Origin: CAYOEZ01 sp964402955
Lineage (GTDB): Bacteria > Chloroflexota > DTOL01 > DAOUCN01
DNA: 34,465 nt
Reading direction: 5' to 3'
NCBI GenBank assembly: GCA_964402955.1
Contig: CAYOEZ010000019.1
Span: forward strand, 1 to 34,465
Part shown: in pieces, positions 7,703 through 16,130 of the stretch
Position numbering within the stretch: the stretch's first letter is position 1
Layout of the letters: each line of letters starts with the position of its first letter
Notes under the pieces: generated by a model
Database searches by the model: none
The model's input: the letters and a program-made list of their open reading frames with translations, nothing else
What the model was told of the DNA's origin: nothing
Program-made: the position numbers and the translations under genes

Positions 7703-8758
7703 TCACTTATCTCGGGCAGATGCGCATATCTGCGTGTACACGCTCAGGTGCTGCCTGGCAATGCCCTGCCAGTCGAGCGCACGGGCAACCTCCAGAGCGC
7801 GAGCACTGGTAGCGGCCATATCCATGTGGGGCGCAGCAGCCAGTGCTTGTCGCAAACCGTCAGGCTGAGCAGAATAGAGTATCCCGCTTCCTCCCTCCAT
7901 GAGTGGGCGGAAGGGGAAGACGTCAGGGGCGATCAGCGGGCGGCCAAACGAGAAGGCCAGGATCGCCGCGCCCGACGTTGTCCCCGATCGGTAGGGCAAG
8001 ACGCAGATGTCGGCAGCGCGCATATAGTACTGAATGTCCGTATCGGCAACGAATGTCAAGTCGAGGCGGATGCGCGTGTCGGCCGCCGCCAGCCTGGCCA
8101 AGGCGTTGCCGTAGGCCGGGTTGTGCGGGTTGCCCGCAATCAATAAGCGCAGACTTCCGCCCGGCAACTGGCGAAACGCACTGATCAGGTCATCGAGACC
8201 CTTGTATGGACGTACCTGGCCCAGCGTCAGAAAGACGAACTCGCCGTCGTCGATCCTCAGCCGTTGCCGCGCTTCTGCGCGCGTGCAGGTGTCGGGATAG
8301 GCGCCGATGTAGTTGCCGTGAGGGATGACGGCGATACGCCGTGGCCGGTGGTGTTTCATCACCTCGCGGCGCGCCTCTTCATCGTGGACGTGTACGACAT
8401 CGGCAAGCCGGTACATTGCCTCGTTGGCCAGTGCGTCGAGCCGGCTGGCGCTGCTGTCGTGCTGTTGCACGTTATGCGCCGTGTAGACGATGGCCATGCC
8501 GGCCCGCCTGGCCTGAATAAGCGCCGCGACCATGGCGGCGAGCCGCAGCGCTGAGCGTGGGCCCGACCACGAGCGATAGAGCACCTCCGCCCAGTGCACG
8601 TGCAGCACATCGGCCTTGCCGCGCCAGCGCGCCACAAGCGCCGGGTTTAGCGCCTGCTCATAGGAACAGACGATTGCCGGCGCCGCCTGCTCGAGCGCAG
8701 CGCCGAGCAGGTGGACATAGGGATTCATCGCCACGCGCGAGATGAACACGATGTTCAT
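7703..8758 (-). CDS. Glycosyltransferase, GT-B fold
   Basis: This 351-residue enzyme has an N-terminal domain with HVHWAEVLYRSW and YTAHNVQQHD, then VIPHGNYIGAYP, LGQVRPYKGLDDLI and LPYRSGTTSGAAILAFSFGRPLIAPD. The HxHW and TxHN segments and the TSGA loop are typical of GT4-like enzymes in exopolysaccharide clusters. A canonical EX7E pair is not evident, as is usual in this subgroup. It overlaps the flippase gene in an ATGA junction, placing it firmly in the EPS operon. It probably adds one residue of the repeat unit. Confidence 0.87.
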   Translation of the reverse strand: MNIVFISRVAMNPYVHLLGAALEQAAPAIVCSYEQALNPALVARWRGKADVLHVHWAEVLYRSWSGPRSALRLAAMVAALIQARRAGMAIVYTAHNVQQHDSSASRLDALANEAMYRLADVVHVHDEEARREVMKHHRPRRIAVIPHGNYIGAYPDTCTRAEARQRLRIDDGEFVFLTLGQVRPYKGLDDLISAFRQLPGGSLRLLIAGNPHNPAYGNALARLAAADTRIRLDLTFVADTDIQYYMRAADICVLPYRSGTTSGAAILAFSFGRPLIAPDVFPFRPLMEGGSGILYSAQPDGLRQALAAAPHMDMAATSARALEVARALDWQGIARQHLSVYTQICASARDK

Positions 8759-10284
8759 GGCTGGTCCACGGGCACGGCAGCCTGGGGATCGATGCGCAGC
8801 ATGTGCAAGACGCGCATGCCCAGGGGAACCTCGCTGAGCAGGCCGACGATACGGTTGCGCGCCTCGCTATCGACACGCCACACCAGAACGCCGTAGACAA
8901 TGACCATCGTAATGCCGGCCATCAACAGCGCGAATGGCGGGTAGATACCCTGCAGCGCCCACAGAACCGCACGCGCAATCGTCGCCGCCACGATGGACAG
9001 ACCGAGGAAGGGCGCCAGTATCTGTGCGAAATCCTTCATGTCCGTCGAGATGATGCGATTGACCAGGATCGCCGAGATAATCAGATCGGCGACGGCCACC
9101 ATAGCTGAGAGTGCGCTGACGCCAACGATGCCGTACCACACGGTCGCCGGGTAGAGCAAGATGAGCATGGTCGCCAGCCGCCAGGTGGCGATGCCCACCA
9201 GCCATTGCGGCTTGCCTCCCGCCTTGAAGACGGGGCCCATGTTGGCGGCAATCGAGCGAATCCCGCCATAGATGACCAGGAGTTGCATCGGCACGATGGC
9301 GTTCATCCACTTTGCGCCGTACAAGATATCCATGAATGGCGGTGTAAACACGAAGATGGCAACGCTCAGCGGAATACTCACCATCGCCGTGTACTTGACG
9401 GCACGCAGAAAGACGCGGCGCACGTCGGCCAGGCTGGCGCTTACCCGTGAGAGCGCCGGAAACATGACCTGGCCCAGCAAGCGGGTGATGTGTGTCGCAG
9501 GCGTATTGGACAGCGTGAATGCCTGGCTGTAAACCCCCAAATCGTCCGCGCCGCGCATGCGGCTCACAAACATGTTGTCCAGATTGGTAATGAAGTAGAT
9601 CAGAATCTGGCTGGCCTGGATGTGTTTGCCGTAGGCGAACATCTCCCGTGCCACAGAAAGATGGATGCGCGGGCGCGGGCGCAGGGGAGCGACCACCCAT
9701 GCCAGAATAGCTGTGAGGGTGATGTCAACAAGCTGCCCGTAGACCAGGCTCCACACGCCAAACCCTTTCAACGCCAGGACGATTGTGACTGTGTCCTTGA
9801 TGACTTCCGGCACGATGTCGGGCAGGAGACGCTTGCGGAAGTCCATTTCCCTGGCCAACATGGTCAGCGGCACCTGCCCAAGTGAGCCGATGACCATGAT
9901 CATCCCCAGGATGCGCAAGATCTCGGCCAGTTGGGCGCGGTCTGACAGTTGCGCCGCGCCCGGGTAGAAGAATGTCGCAATTGGCACTGCGCCAAGCAGC
10001 GCCAGACCATAGAGCACGAGCGAGATGACAAAGAGGAGCACGAACATGGTGTCGGCCGCTTCACGCACCCGATCGCGGCGGTAGATCAGCGCCTCGCCGA
10101 AGCCGAACTCGCGGAAGAGTTGCAGCGCACTGATCGCCACGGTGGCAGACGCCACCAGGCCGAAATCCGTACGCAAGAGGATGCGCAGCAGGACAAGGCG
10201 GGTGATGAAAGCCAGCGTTTGGGTGGTGAGTGTCGACAAGCCGACCCAGAAGACGCCGCGTGTTACCTGACGGCCAATGCTCAT
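8755..10284 (-). CDS. Wzx-type polysaccharide flippase (MOP/MATE superfamily)
   Basis: This 509-residue integral membrane protein has about twelve to fourteen hydrophobic helices. It starts MSIGRQVTRGVFWVGLSTL and contains the FGLVASATVAISALQLFREFGFGEALIYR block and a central YSQAFTLSNTPATHITRLLG segment, as in the polysaccharide biosynthesis/export family. It would flip undecaprenyl-diphosphate-linked repeat units across the membrane. I chose ATG at 10284 because it forms an ATGA overlap with the methyltransferase stop and has GAGGTG eight bases upstream; the longer frame from 10308 looks artificial. Confidence 0.92.
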   Translation of the reverse strand: MSIGRQVTRGVFWVGLSTLTTQTLAFITRLVLLRILLRTDFGLVASATVAISALQLFREFGFGEALIYRRDRVREAADTMFVLLFVISLVLYGLALLGAVPIATFFYPGAAQLSDRAQLAEILRILGMIMVIGSLGQVPLTMLAREMDFRKRLLPDIVPEVIKDTVTIVLALKGFGVWSLVYGQLVDITLTAILAWVVAPLRPRPRIHLSVAREMFAYGKHIQASQILIYFITNLDNMFVSRMRGADDLGVYSQAFTLSNTPATHITRLLGQVMFPALSRVSASLADVRRVFLRAVKYTAMVSIPLSVAIFVFTPPFMDILYGAKWMNAIVPMQLLVIYGGIRSIAANMGPVFKAGGKPQWLVGIATWRLATMLILLYPATVWYGIVGVSALSAMVAVADLIISAILVNRIISTDMKDFAQILAPFLGLSIVAATIARAVLWALQGIYPPFALLMAGITMVIVYGVLVWRVDSEARNRIVGLLSEVPLGMRVLHMLRIDPQAAVPVDQP

Positions 10285-10982
10285 GCTGGGCGCACCTCTT
10301 TCTTGCACACGAGGACGAAGTCGCGTGCGAATAGGGACGGATAGATGCGGGCCAGCCGGTTATAGATGGCGGCGATGGGCGGCCAGCGCAGCGGGCGGGG
10401 ATAAAAGCCACGCACCCAGAGACTGGCGTGGCCATCGACGGCCGTCACGCGCGCTCCGTACTTGCGGCACAGAACCCTGGCCTCGTGAACGGTGAAGAAG
10501 CGCAGGTGCGTCTGATCGAGCGGCGAGTTGCGCACATAGGGAAAGCGCCCGAAGAGCAACCACAGGCGACAGATCCAGTGCGCCGTGTTGGGCAGGCAGA
10601 TGATGAATGTGCCGCCCTGTTTCAGCACGCGCACGCACTCGGCCAGGGACTTCTCCGAGAAGAAGCGATGTTCGATGGCCGAATTGGACACGACTGTGCC
10701 AAAGCTATCGTCGGCGAAAGGCAGCGTCTCATCGTCGAGATCGACTTTCTGGCAGGGGATTCCCTTGTCCAACGTGCGCTGCACCGCTACCTGCGACTGG
10801 TCGGTGCCCCGCACGTGCGCTCCGCGGGCAACCATCATGGCAGAGAGGACGCCCGGCCCGCAATCAACTTCCAGCACGTCATCGCCGGCGTTGATGCGCT
10901 CAACAATGATCTTAAGGCGGCTGGTATCGAAGTTGTCGCCATGAACGCGCCAGTAGTCGTCGTAGTATTCTGCCAGGTCCAT
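10281..10982 (-). CDS. Class I SAM-dependent methyltransferase
   Basis: This 233-residue protein has a Methyltransf_11-type Rossmann core. Motif I is LEVDCGPG (residues 37-44), the acidic strand is GTD, then DLDDETLPFADDSFGTVV and LKQGGTFIICLPN follow. In motif I an aspartate occupies the position that is usually glycine (LEVGCGPG), which is uncommon but tolerated. It probably methylates a sugar or lipid-linked glycan, given its place in the EPS operon; a small-molecule or tRNA target cannot be excluded. It lies three bases after the stop of the DUF2341 gene. Confidence 0.85.
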   Translation of the reverse strand: MDLAEYYDDYWRVHGDNFDTSRLKIIVERINAGDDVLEVDCGPGVLSAMMVARGAHVRGTDQSQVAVQRTLDKGIPCQKVDLDDETLPFADDSFGTVVSNSAIEHRFFSEKSLAECVRVLKQGGTFIICLPNTAHWICRLWLLFGRFPYVRNSPLDQTHLRFFTVHEARVLCRKYGARVTAVDGHASLWVRGFYPRPLRWPPIAAIYNRLARIYPSLFARDFVLVCKKEVRPA

Positions 10983-10985
10983 TCA

Positions 10986-12842
10986 TTACTCCACGTGCGC
11001 CGGTGCACTGAATTGCGCCTGCTCCTCGCGGCCCCAGGCAACGATTGGTTCCTCGGCCACGACGGGCCGCACCTTGATCCAGTCGACGACATTGCGCGAC
11101 GCCTCGAGCGGCTCGTTCGAATAGGCGCGGATATGGACGGGCAGGGCCATGAGCGGCAGATGGGTTGTGCTCGTCTCGACCGGGCTATCGTCGACCTGGA
11201 AGAGGATAGTGCTGTTATCGAGCCGCGTGATGCGGAAGGTGTGCCAGGCTGTGTCCGCCGGCTTACAGCACTGCGCGACAACGTTGGTTGTCCCATCGCG
11301 ATTGACGCGCTGGAACATCCCGGTGTTGTATGAGCGCAGCTTGACCTCGTGCGTGTGGCCATCGTCGGAGAAGCCCTGGTCAGCGTCGTGCATCTTGAGA
11401 TAAACATAGTCGGGATGGCGAGCGCGGTGCTCGACCTGATAGCCCACAGCAAACGTTTGCCGGCTCAGCATGCAATCGTATGCGCCGGGGCAACTGTCCG
11501 CCGCTCCGCCGTCGGGGTTGAATGCTGTGACCGTGATCACGCCGCCGCCAACCTGGATGCCCGAGGGAGCGGGCCAGGGCCACTTGCTGCCATCGTAGGC
11601 ATCGAAATCATCGTAGAAGGCATAGATGTAGTTCTTGTCGGCCAGCGCGTCGCCGCTTTCGGCAGGGTTGCCGTAATAGACATAATACAAGTCGTCCCGG
11701 CTGTTGGCGGCGATCGGGCGCACGAGCGAGAACCACGTCTCGGCCGGCCCCACGACGTGGCGATCAAGCTCCTCCCATAGCAAACCATTCCATGCGACAA
11801 TGCGCCAGTCGCGCCGGTCGGCGCGCATCCTGCCATCGGCGATGAGCTGGTCGGTGTTCAGCGTGAGCGACACGGCATACCCTGCCGCGACGCCGTAACC
11901 CGCGGCTGTCAGCACAGTCAGGCGGCGGCGGTAGGTGTAGCCCGTATTCCACCAAGATGCAGACGGCGTCCAAGTTGCTGTCGGTGTTGGGCTGGCGGTT
12001 GTCGTCGGCGATGGCACACTCGATGTCGGCGTGGGCGTCGCCGTGGCGGTGGCGGTTGGCGGCGCTACGGTCGGGACAGGCGCGGGTAGCAGAATGTATG
12101 TGACGGTGAGCCTGGGGTGCAGGCCGGGATCGGGATGCAGCGCCGCAGCAAGCTCGTAGCGCACGGACGGAGTGGATGATGTGCCGGTGGGCTTGATGGC
12201 CGCCCCGAAATTGCTGGCGGGATCACGCACCCACTGCTGTACCAGGGCAGTCAGTGACAGGTTGATCCACACGCCAGTGACGGAGGTGTCTGTGTTGTCC
12301 GTCGCCTGGCCCATGCGGTCGATATTCACGCCATTACAGCCGACAACTGCCCAGGCGCTGCTTTGCGTGGCGCTGATCCAGTTGGCCTGGTCAGGCCTCC
12401 ACGGACGCAAGACGCCGAAGGCGGCAAGAGAGATCGGGTTAGCGTTGGTGCGGCCGGTGACGTACATCGTCAGTGTGGCCGACTTGATGGTGGCGGTTGG
12501 CGGAATTGAGCTGACATCGAAGCGGATCAGCCCGGCCTCGGCGTCGCTCACTTGCGAGCGCTGCCAGCGCACGGCCATGATCGGCTCGAAGCCGTGGGGG
12601 GCATAGGGATCGCCATAGCTGCTGATGTAGGTATCGGTTTCACCGCTGTAGCCGCCGGCTCCCTGCTGGAAGGCCACGGTCATGGGCTCCGCCGGAGCGA
12701 GGTCTTTCATAATGACGGGCAGATAAACGCGGAAAGGACGCTGCGGCGTGGGCGTGCCATCGGCCCGTGCTGCGGATGGCGCCAGCAATGCAGCGCACAA
12801 AAGAAGAAGCGGCAAGAGACGCACAGCGATTCGGTTTCTCAT
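10986..12842 (-). CDS. Secreted DNRLRE + Ser/Thr/Pro linker + DUF2341 protein
   Basis: This is a 618-residue exported protein. A signal peptide covers about residues 1-28, ending ARADG. It is followed by the motif YLPVIMK (40-46), a DNRLRE-type beta domain (about 55-250), a Pro/Ser/Thr-rich linker (about 253-295), a DUF2341 domain (about 297-440; WWNTGYTYRRRLTV and YYVYYGNPAESG), and a concanavalin/LamG-like domain (about 445-600). Such combinations occur in surface proteins that bind or process glycans. I chose ATG at 12842, which has AGGGA just upstream and gives a clean signal peptide; the longest frame begins at 12890 inside the previous gene. The operon position suggests an exopolysaccharide-associated surface protein. 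No catalytic residues can be assigned. Confidence 0.85.
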   Translation of the reverse strand: MRNRIAVRLLPLLLLCAALLAPSAARADGTPTPQRPFRVYLPVIMKDLAPAEPMTVAFQQGAGGYSGETDTYISSYGDPYAPHGFEPIMAVRWQRSQVSDAEAGLIRFDVSSIPPTATIKSATLTMYVTGRTNANPISLAAFGVLRPWRPDQANWISATQSSAWAVVGCNGVNIDRMGQATDNTDTSVTGVWINLSLTALVQQWVRDPASNFGAAIKPTGTSSTPSVRYELAAALHPDPGLHPRLTVTYILLPAPVPTVAPPTATATATPTPTSSVPSPTTTASPTPTATWTPSASWWNTGYTYRRRLTVLTAAGYGVAAGYAVSLTLNTDQLIADGRMRADRRDWRIVAWNGLLWEELDRHVVGPAETWFSLVRPIAANSRDDLYYVYYGNPAESGDALADKNYIYAFYDDFDAYDGSKWPWPAPSGIQVGGGVITVTAFNPDGGAADSCPGAYDCMLSRQTFAVGYQVEHRARHPDYVYLKMHDADQGFSDDGHTHEVKLRSYNTGMFQRVNRDGTTNVVAQCCKPADTAWHTFRITRLDNSTILFQVDDSPVETSTTHLPLMALPVHIRAYSNEPLEASRNVVDWIKVRPVVAEEPIVAWGREEQAQFSAPAHVE

Positions 12843-12849
12843 CTTTTCC

Positions 12850-14472
12850 CTACCTGACTCGATAGACCAGAACAAGAGGCGTCCCGTCAACCTGGACTGT
12901 GGCTGCGGGCTGGCGTGATAGCATCAGTCTGGTTATGGAAGACGTGTAGCGCGACTGGCGCGCCTGAATGACGGCGAAGTCGCCGCCATCGGGAGCGATC
13001 GTGTCGGCTCGCGGTATGAACAGGTCCTTGCGCAGGCGGCCGGTCTCCTGGTATGAGATCATCACGTTTGACGCGTCGGCCCAGATAGTCGCCCCGGCCG
13101 GCGCGTTCTCGTTTAGATAGCCGAGGACACCCTGGTAGCTGTCGGCCCAAAATGTCGTTTCGAGGCCACGCTCTGCCGCGCCTGGAATGCCGCCCACGAT
13201 CGCGCTATAATATGCTAGCTCGTAGGGATGCAGGTGAACAATGGCGGCAACGGGCGGCGCACACACAACGAGCAGCAGCGTGGCGCTCACAATCCAGCGC
13301 AGAGATGTGCTTTGCCGCCGCGCCGTCAGGCGGGGGACGAAGCGCCACAGCAGATTCCACACTCGCTCGCTGACCCTGGCAAAGCCCAGCCCGGCCAGCG
13401 CCGCCAGAAACGGGAATGCCGGCAAGAAAAGGCGCTCGCCATCGTAACCGGCCGTGATCGTTGCCAGAAACGGCAGCATCGGCCCCAGCGCGCTCAGAAC
13501 AAGCAGCCAGCCGGCGCGGTCTGCCTTGCCGCTGCCCAGCACACCAAGCAGCCCCGTCAGCATCAGCAGCAGCGTCAGCAGCGGCGTGACGGCTGCCGTG
13601 AACACGAGCGGGTAGTGCCAGGGCGTCCTGGCGTACATCTGGCCCAGGTAGTAGGTGTGCATGGTCAAGAGACTGGTATGGTTCAGGAAGAAGTAGTCGA
13701 TGTACAGGCGCAGCCGGGCCAGCGTGTCGAAGTAGAGCCAGGGCCACGAGACGATGAAGACCAGCACTGCGACCATGCCCGACAGAGCCAGGCGCACGAT
13801 GTGCTGGCGCGTGTGATAGAAGAGCAATGTCCACAGGCCCAGCCCGACCGGAAGCAGCAAGCCGCCATTCTTGATCCCCAGAGCCAGGCCCCACAGGATG
13901 CCAAACGGTATAGCCCAGCGTAGCCCGGCGCGCTCGATCGTCTTCCAATAGACGTAGGTGGCGATGAGCGACACGGTGGCCAGCGGAACATCGAGGGCCA
14001 GGAAGCTGGCATAGGCCAGGAAACGCGGCAGGAGACCCAGACAAAGAACGGCGGCGATGCCCGCCAACCAGCCGCCCAGCTCGCTCACCCACCAGAAAAG
14101 CATGGCCAACAGCACAGCGAAGAACAAGGCGTTGGCCAGCCGGTAAGCAACCAGGTCGCCGGTCAGCGCACGAAAGACGCCCCAGGTGAATGCGGCGGCA
14201 AGCTTGACCAGCGGCGGGTGCATATCGCCCAACTGGCCGCCCGCCCCCACGTCCTGGGCAACCATGGCGCCCCAGTTTTGCGTGATGCTGTCTCTGCTCA
14301 GCGCCGCCAGCGGATCACGCCGCAGCGTCTGCGCCCAATTCCAGTAGAAACGGGACGTGCGCATGTAGATAGATTCGTCCCAGGTGATGCCAAGTGAGCC
14401 GGCCATCGCCAGCACGGCCAGAAAGCCGATCAGCCCGATCAGGATGCTCGCCGCCAGCCGCTTGCTGATCAC
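12850..14472 (-). CDS. GT39/GT83-like membrane glycosyltransferase (PMT/ArnT superfamily)
   Basis: This 540-residue GT-C protein has about twelve transmembrane helices. The first extracytoplasmic loop has the acidic pair in ITWDESIYMR (D32, E33), the hallmark catalytic/metal-site position of PMT/ArnT-like enzymes, followed by a GDMHPPLVKL segment. These enzymes use polyprenyl-phosphate sugars and transfer them outside the cytoplasmic membrane to proteins, lipids or glycans. It starts with GTG, three bases after the acetyltransferase stop. Seven bases separate its end from the gene for the secreted protein with a Ser/Thr/Pro linker, making that protein a candidate acceptor (inference). Confidence 0.87.
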   Translation of the reverse strand: MISKRLAASILIGLIGFLAVLAMAGSLGITWDESIYMRTSRFYWNWAQTLRRDPLAALSRDSITQNWGAMVAQDVGAGGQLGDMHPPLVKLAAAFTWGVFRALTGDLVAYRLANALFFAVLLAMLFWWVSELGGWLAGIAAVLCLGLLPRFLAYASFLALDVPLATVSLIATYVYWKTIERAGLRWAIPFGILWGLALGIKNGGLLLPVGLGLWTLLFYHTRQHIVRLALSGMVAVLVFIVSWPWLYFDTLARLRLYIDYFFLNHTSLLTMHTYYLGQMYARTPWHYPLVFTAAVTPLLTLLLMLTGLLGVLGSGKADRAGWLLVLSALGPMLPFLATITAGYDGERLFLPAFPFLAALAGLGFARVSERVWNLLWRFVPRLTARRQSTSLRWIVSATLLLVVCAPPVAAIVHLHPYELAYYSAIVGGIPGAAERGLETTFWADSYQGVLGYLNENAPAGATIWADASNVMISYQETGRLRKDLFIPRADTIAPDGGDFAVIQARQSRYTSSITRLMLSRQPAATVQVDGTPLVLVYRVR

Positions 14473-14475
14473 GCC

Positions 14476-15189
14476 TTACTCCGCCTCCGCGCTGACGCTG
14501 GCCCGGGGCGAACCGGACTGCGCCCCGCGCTGGCCGATGACGCGCGCCGGCACTCCGGCCGCGATGGCATAAGGCGCAATGCTGCTCGTGACGACTGCGC
14601 CGGCGCCAATCACCGCGCCCTGGCCAATCGTGACACCGTCAAGAACGTTGACGCCCAGGCCAAGCCAGACGTCATCCTCTATAACGATGTCGCCCTTGCT
14701 TTCGATACCCTGTTCCAGTATGGGGCGCGTGACGTCGCTGATGGTGTGCTCATAGGGGCTGAGGCCGCAATGGGGCGCCAACTGCACGTTGGCCCCGATG
14801 CGTAGATCGCGCAAGAAGCCCTTCAAATGACACCCGGCCTGGATGTGCGTATTGTCGCCGATGACGATGCTGCCGCCTGCGCCAATCTCGATGATCGTGC
14901 CGCGGTAGAGGTGGACGTTGCGTCCCAGGGTGACGCCCCCGCCGTTATTGTGGGCATAGATGGTCACGTTATCATCGATGAAGCAGCCGGGTGAGAGGCG
15001 CAGGCGCGGGCACTTGATCTGTGCGCGCGGGGAGACGTAGGGTTTGCTGGTGATATTGGCCAGGGCGCGCTTGTCTTTGTACGGACCCAGCGGTAGGCCG
15101 GCCAGCCACATACACAGCTTTCCCAGCACCGGTAATGTCGATAGCTCCATCAGGGCACGCAGGATGCCCCACTTGACACGAAAACGCAC
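14476..15189 (-). CDS. Hexapeptide-repeat (left-handed beta-helix) acyltransferase
   Basis: This 237-residue protein has hexapeptide repeats from about residue 60 to the C-terminus and ends in the conserved block VWLGLGVNVLDGVTIG...GAGAVVTSSIAPYAIAAGVPARVIGQRG, as in WbbJ/maltose O-acetyltransferase-type enzymes. It probably O-acetylates a sugar of the exopolysaccharide using acetyl-CoA. A candidate catalytic histidine lies in APHCGLSPYEHTI. It starts with GTG and is the first gene after the operon promoter at 15251-15279, with a leader of about 55 bases containing a hairpin. Confidence 0.88.
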   Translation of the reverse strand: MRFRVKWGILRALMELSTLPVLGKLCMWLAGLPLGPYKDKRALANITSKPYVSPRAQIKCPRLRLSPGCFIDDNVTIYAHNNGGGVTLGRNVHLYRGTIIEIGAGGSIVIGDNTHIQAGCHLKGFLRDLRIGANVQLAPHCGLSPYEHTISDVTRPILEQGIESKGDIVIEDDVWLGLGVNVLDGVTIGQGAVIGAGAVVTSSIAPYAIAAGVPARVIGQRGAQSGSPRASVSAEAE

Positions 15190-15212
15190 GGTTCGATCCT
15201 CATCATGAACTT

Positions 15213-15235
15213 ACCCGCGCACGTTGCGCACGGGT
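15213..15235 (-). promoter_or_regulatory. Hairpin in the 5-prime leader of the EPS operon
   Basis: The predicted leader between the promoter and the GTG at 15189 contains a 10-bp stem (8 Watson-Crick pairs plus two G-T pairs) with an AAC loop. It ends about 24 bases before the start codon. It might affect translation or mRNA stability. It resembles no riboswitch I recognise. Confidence 0.45.
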
Positions 15236-15250
15236 TCTGCGGCCAGGAGT

Positions 15251-15279
15251 ATTATAGCACAATACCCTGCAAGATAGAA
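15251..15279 (-). promoter_or_regulatory. Extended -10 promoter for the EPS operon
   Basis: On the minus strand a perfect TATAAT (15256-15251) is preceded by TGC, giving an extended -10 element. The -35 position 17 bases upstream reads TTCTAT (15279-15274), which is weak but usual for extended -10 promoters. It lies between a terminator-like hairpin and the first EPS gene, the expected place for an operon promoter. Confidence 0.65.
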
Positions 15280-15281
15280 CA

Positions 15282-15312
15282 GGGCAGCAGCCAAGGCGAC
15301 AGGCTGCTGCCC
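15282..15312 (-). terminator. Terminator-like hairpin downstream of the DinB-like gene
   Basis: A perfect 11-bp GC-rich stem (15282-15292 with 15302-15312) closes a 9-base loop. On the minus strand it is followed by TGTTCTATCTTG, a partly T-rich tail. It would end transcripts coming from the 15447-16130 gene just before the EPS promoter. The tail is imperfect, so this is a moderate call. Confidence 0.55.
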
Positions 15313-15399
15313 CGAATGGGCGCTGGCAGGCGATAAGCGATTCTCTGACTAGTCACCATGCGCCGTGGCCCACACCCACGGATGAAAACGTTGCAATCT

Positions 15400-15435
15400 G
15401 GAGTGCGACGAATCCCTTCGTCGCACTCCACAGGC
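15400..15435. repeat. Perfect 13-bp stem palindrome with 16 bp shared with a GT39 gene
   Basis: Bases 15400-15412 pair perfectly with 15417-15429 around a TCCC loop. The right part, 15420-15435 (GTCGCACTCCACAGGC), is repeated in inverted orientation at 24209-24224 inside the GT39 gene. Outer ATGAAAA and TTTTCAT segments extend the symmetry. It lies just after the DinB-like gene, so it could help transcription end there, but the sharing points to a dispersed repeat. Confidence 0.75.
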
Positions 15436-15446
15436 GCATTTTCATA

Positions 15447-16130
15447 TCAGATGCCCAGCCGGGATCGGAACTGGTAGATATGCTGTGTATGATCGCGCTC
15501 GTGCCAGAGCGCGCGGCGCAGCATCTTACGCGGCGACCACAATTCAGCGTTCTTGAGCTCGATGCGAGTAACCCCTTCAAGTTGCGGCAGCACGCTTACA
15601 AGCTGTTGATGAGCGAGAATGAGACGTTCTTGCCAGGTTGCGGGCTCGCTGGCCGCATCCGGAGCGAGACCGAGCCGGTCAAGATACCACCATTCCGCCC
15701 TGCTACAGTGGTTGAGGATGCCTGCGATAGACCAATTGTCCTCAACTTTTTTTGTGCGAGCGACCCGCGGGACATCTCCTGCCGCACGTAGGTCCGCGAA
15801 TGACCAGTCGAGTAGCTGAAGACCCATTCTGATGTCGTGCGCAGCGAGGGGAGGAACGTCGGCAGCGAAAAATGCACTGACGACGTAGTCCGGGTGGGCA
15901 GGATCGGGCCATTCGCGTACCATCTCATCGATCACGAACTCCGGATGTGGGTCGAGCACGGTTGCTGCATCACCTTTGTTCTCTCTCCACATCGCATAGT
16001 CACGCACGCCGGCCGGAAGCGCGGACACGGCAGCGTCGCGTGTCGCCTCACTCACAAAGCATCCGAGTAGCGCCGGCACGAAGGCCACCCAACGACCTTC
16101 CATCTCTTCGAGCGAAACCGAGTAACGCAT
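15447..16130 (-). CDS. HicB-like N-terminal domain fused to DinB-like domain
   Basis: This 227-residue protein has two recognisable parts. Residues 1 to about 60 (RYSVSLEEMEGRWVAFVPAL, then CFVSEATRDAAVSAL) look like the small HicB/UPF0150 fold found in antitoxins. Residues about 95-227 look like a DinB four-helix bundle, with possible metal-binding histidines in ILNHCSRAEWWYLDRLG and in RALWHERDHTQHI near the C-terminus. DinB-family proteins include metal-dependent thiol transferases and many of unknown role. ATG has AGGAG eight bases upstream. The gene stands alone between hairpins, with no HicA-like partner next to it. The substrate is unknown. Confidence 0.75.
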   Translation of the reverse strand: MRYSVSLEEMEGRWVAFVPALLGCFVSEATRDAAVSALPAGVRDYAMWRENKGDAATVLDPHPEFVIDEMVREWPDPAHPDYVVSAFFAADVPPLAAHDIRMGLQLLDWSFADLRAAGDVPRVARTKKVEDNWSIAGILNHCSRAEWWYLDRLGLAPDAASEPATWQERLILAHQQLVSVLPQLEGVTRIELKNAELWSPRKMLRRALWHERDHTQHIYQFRSRLGI

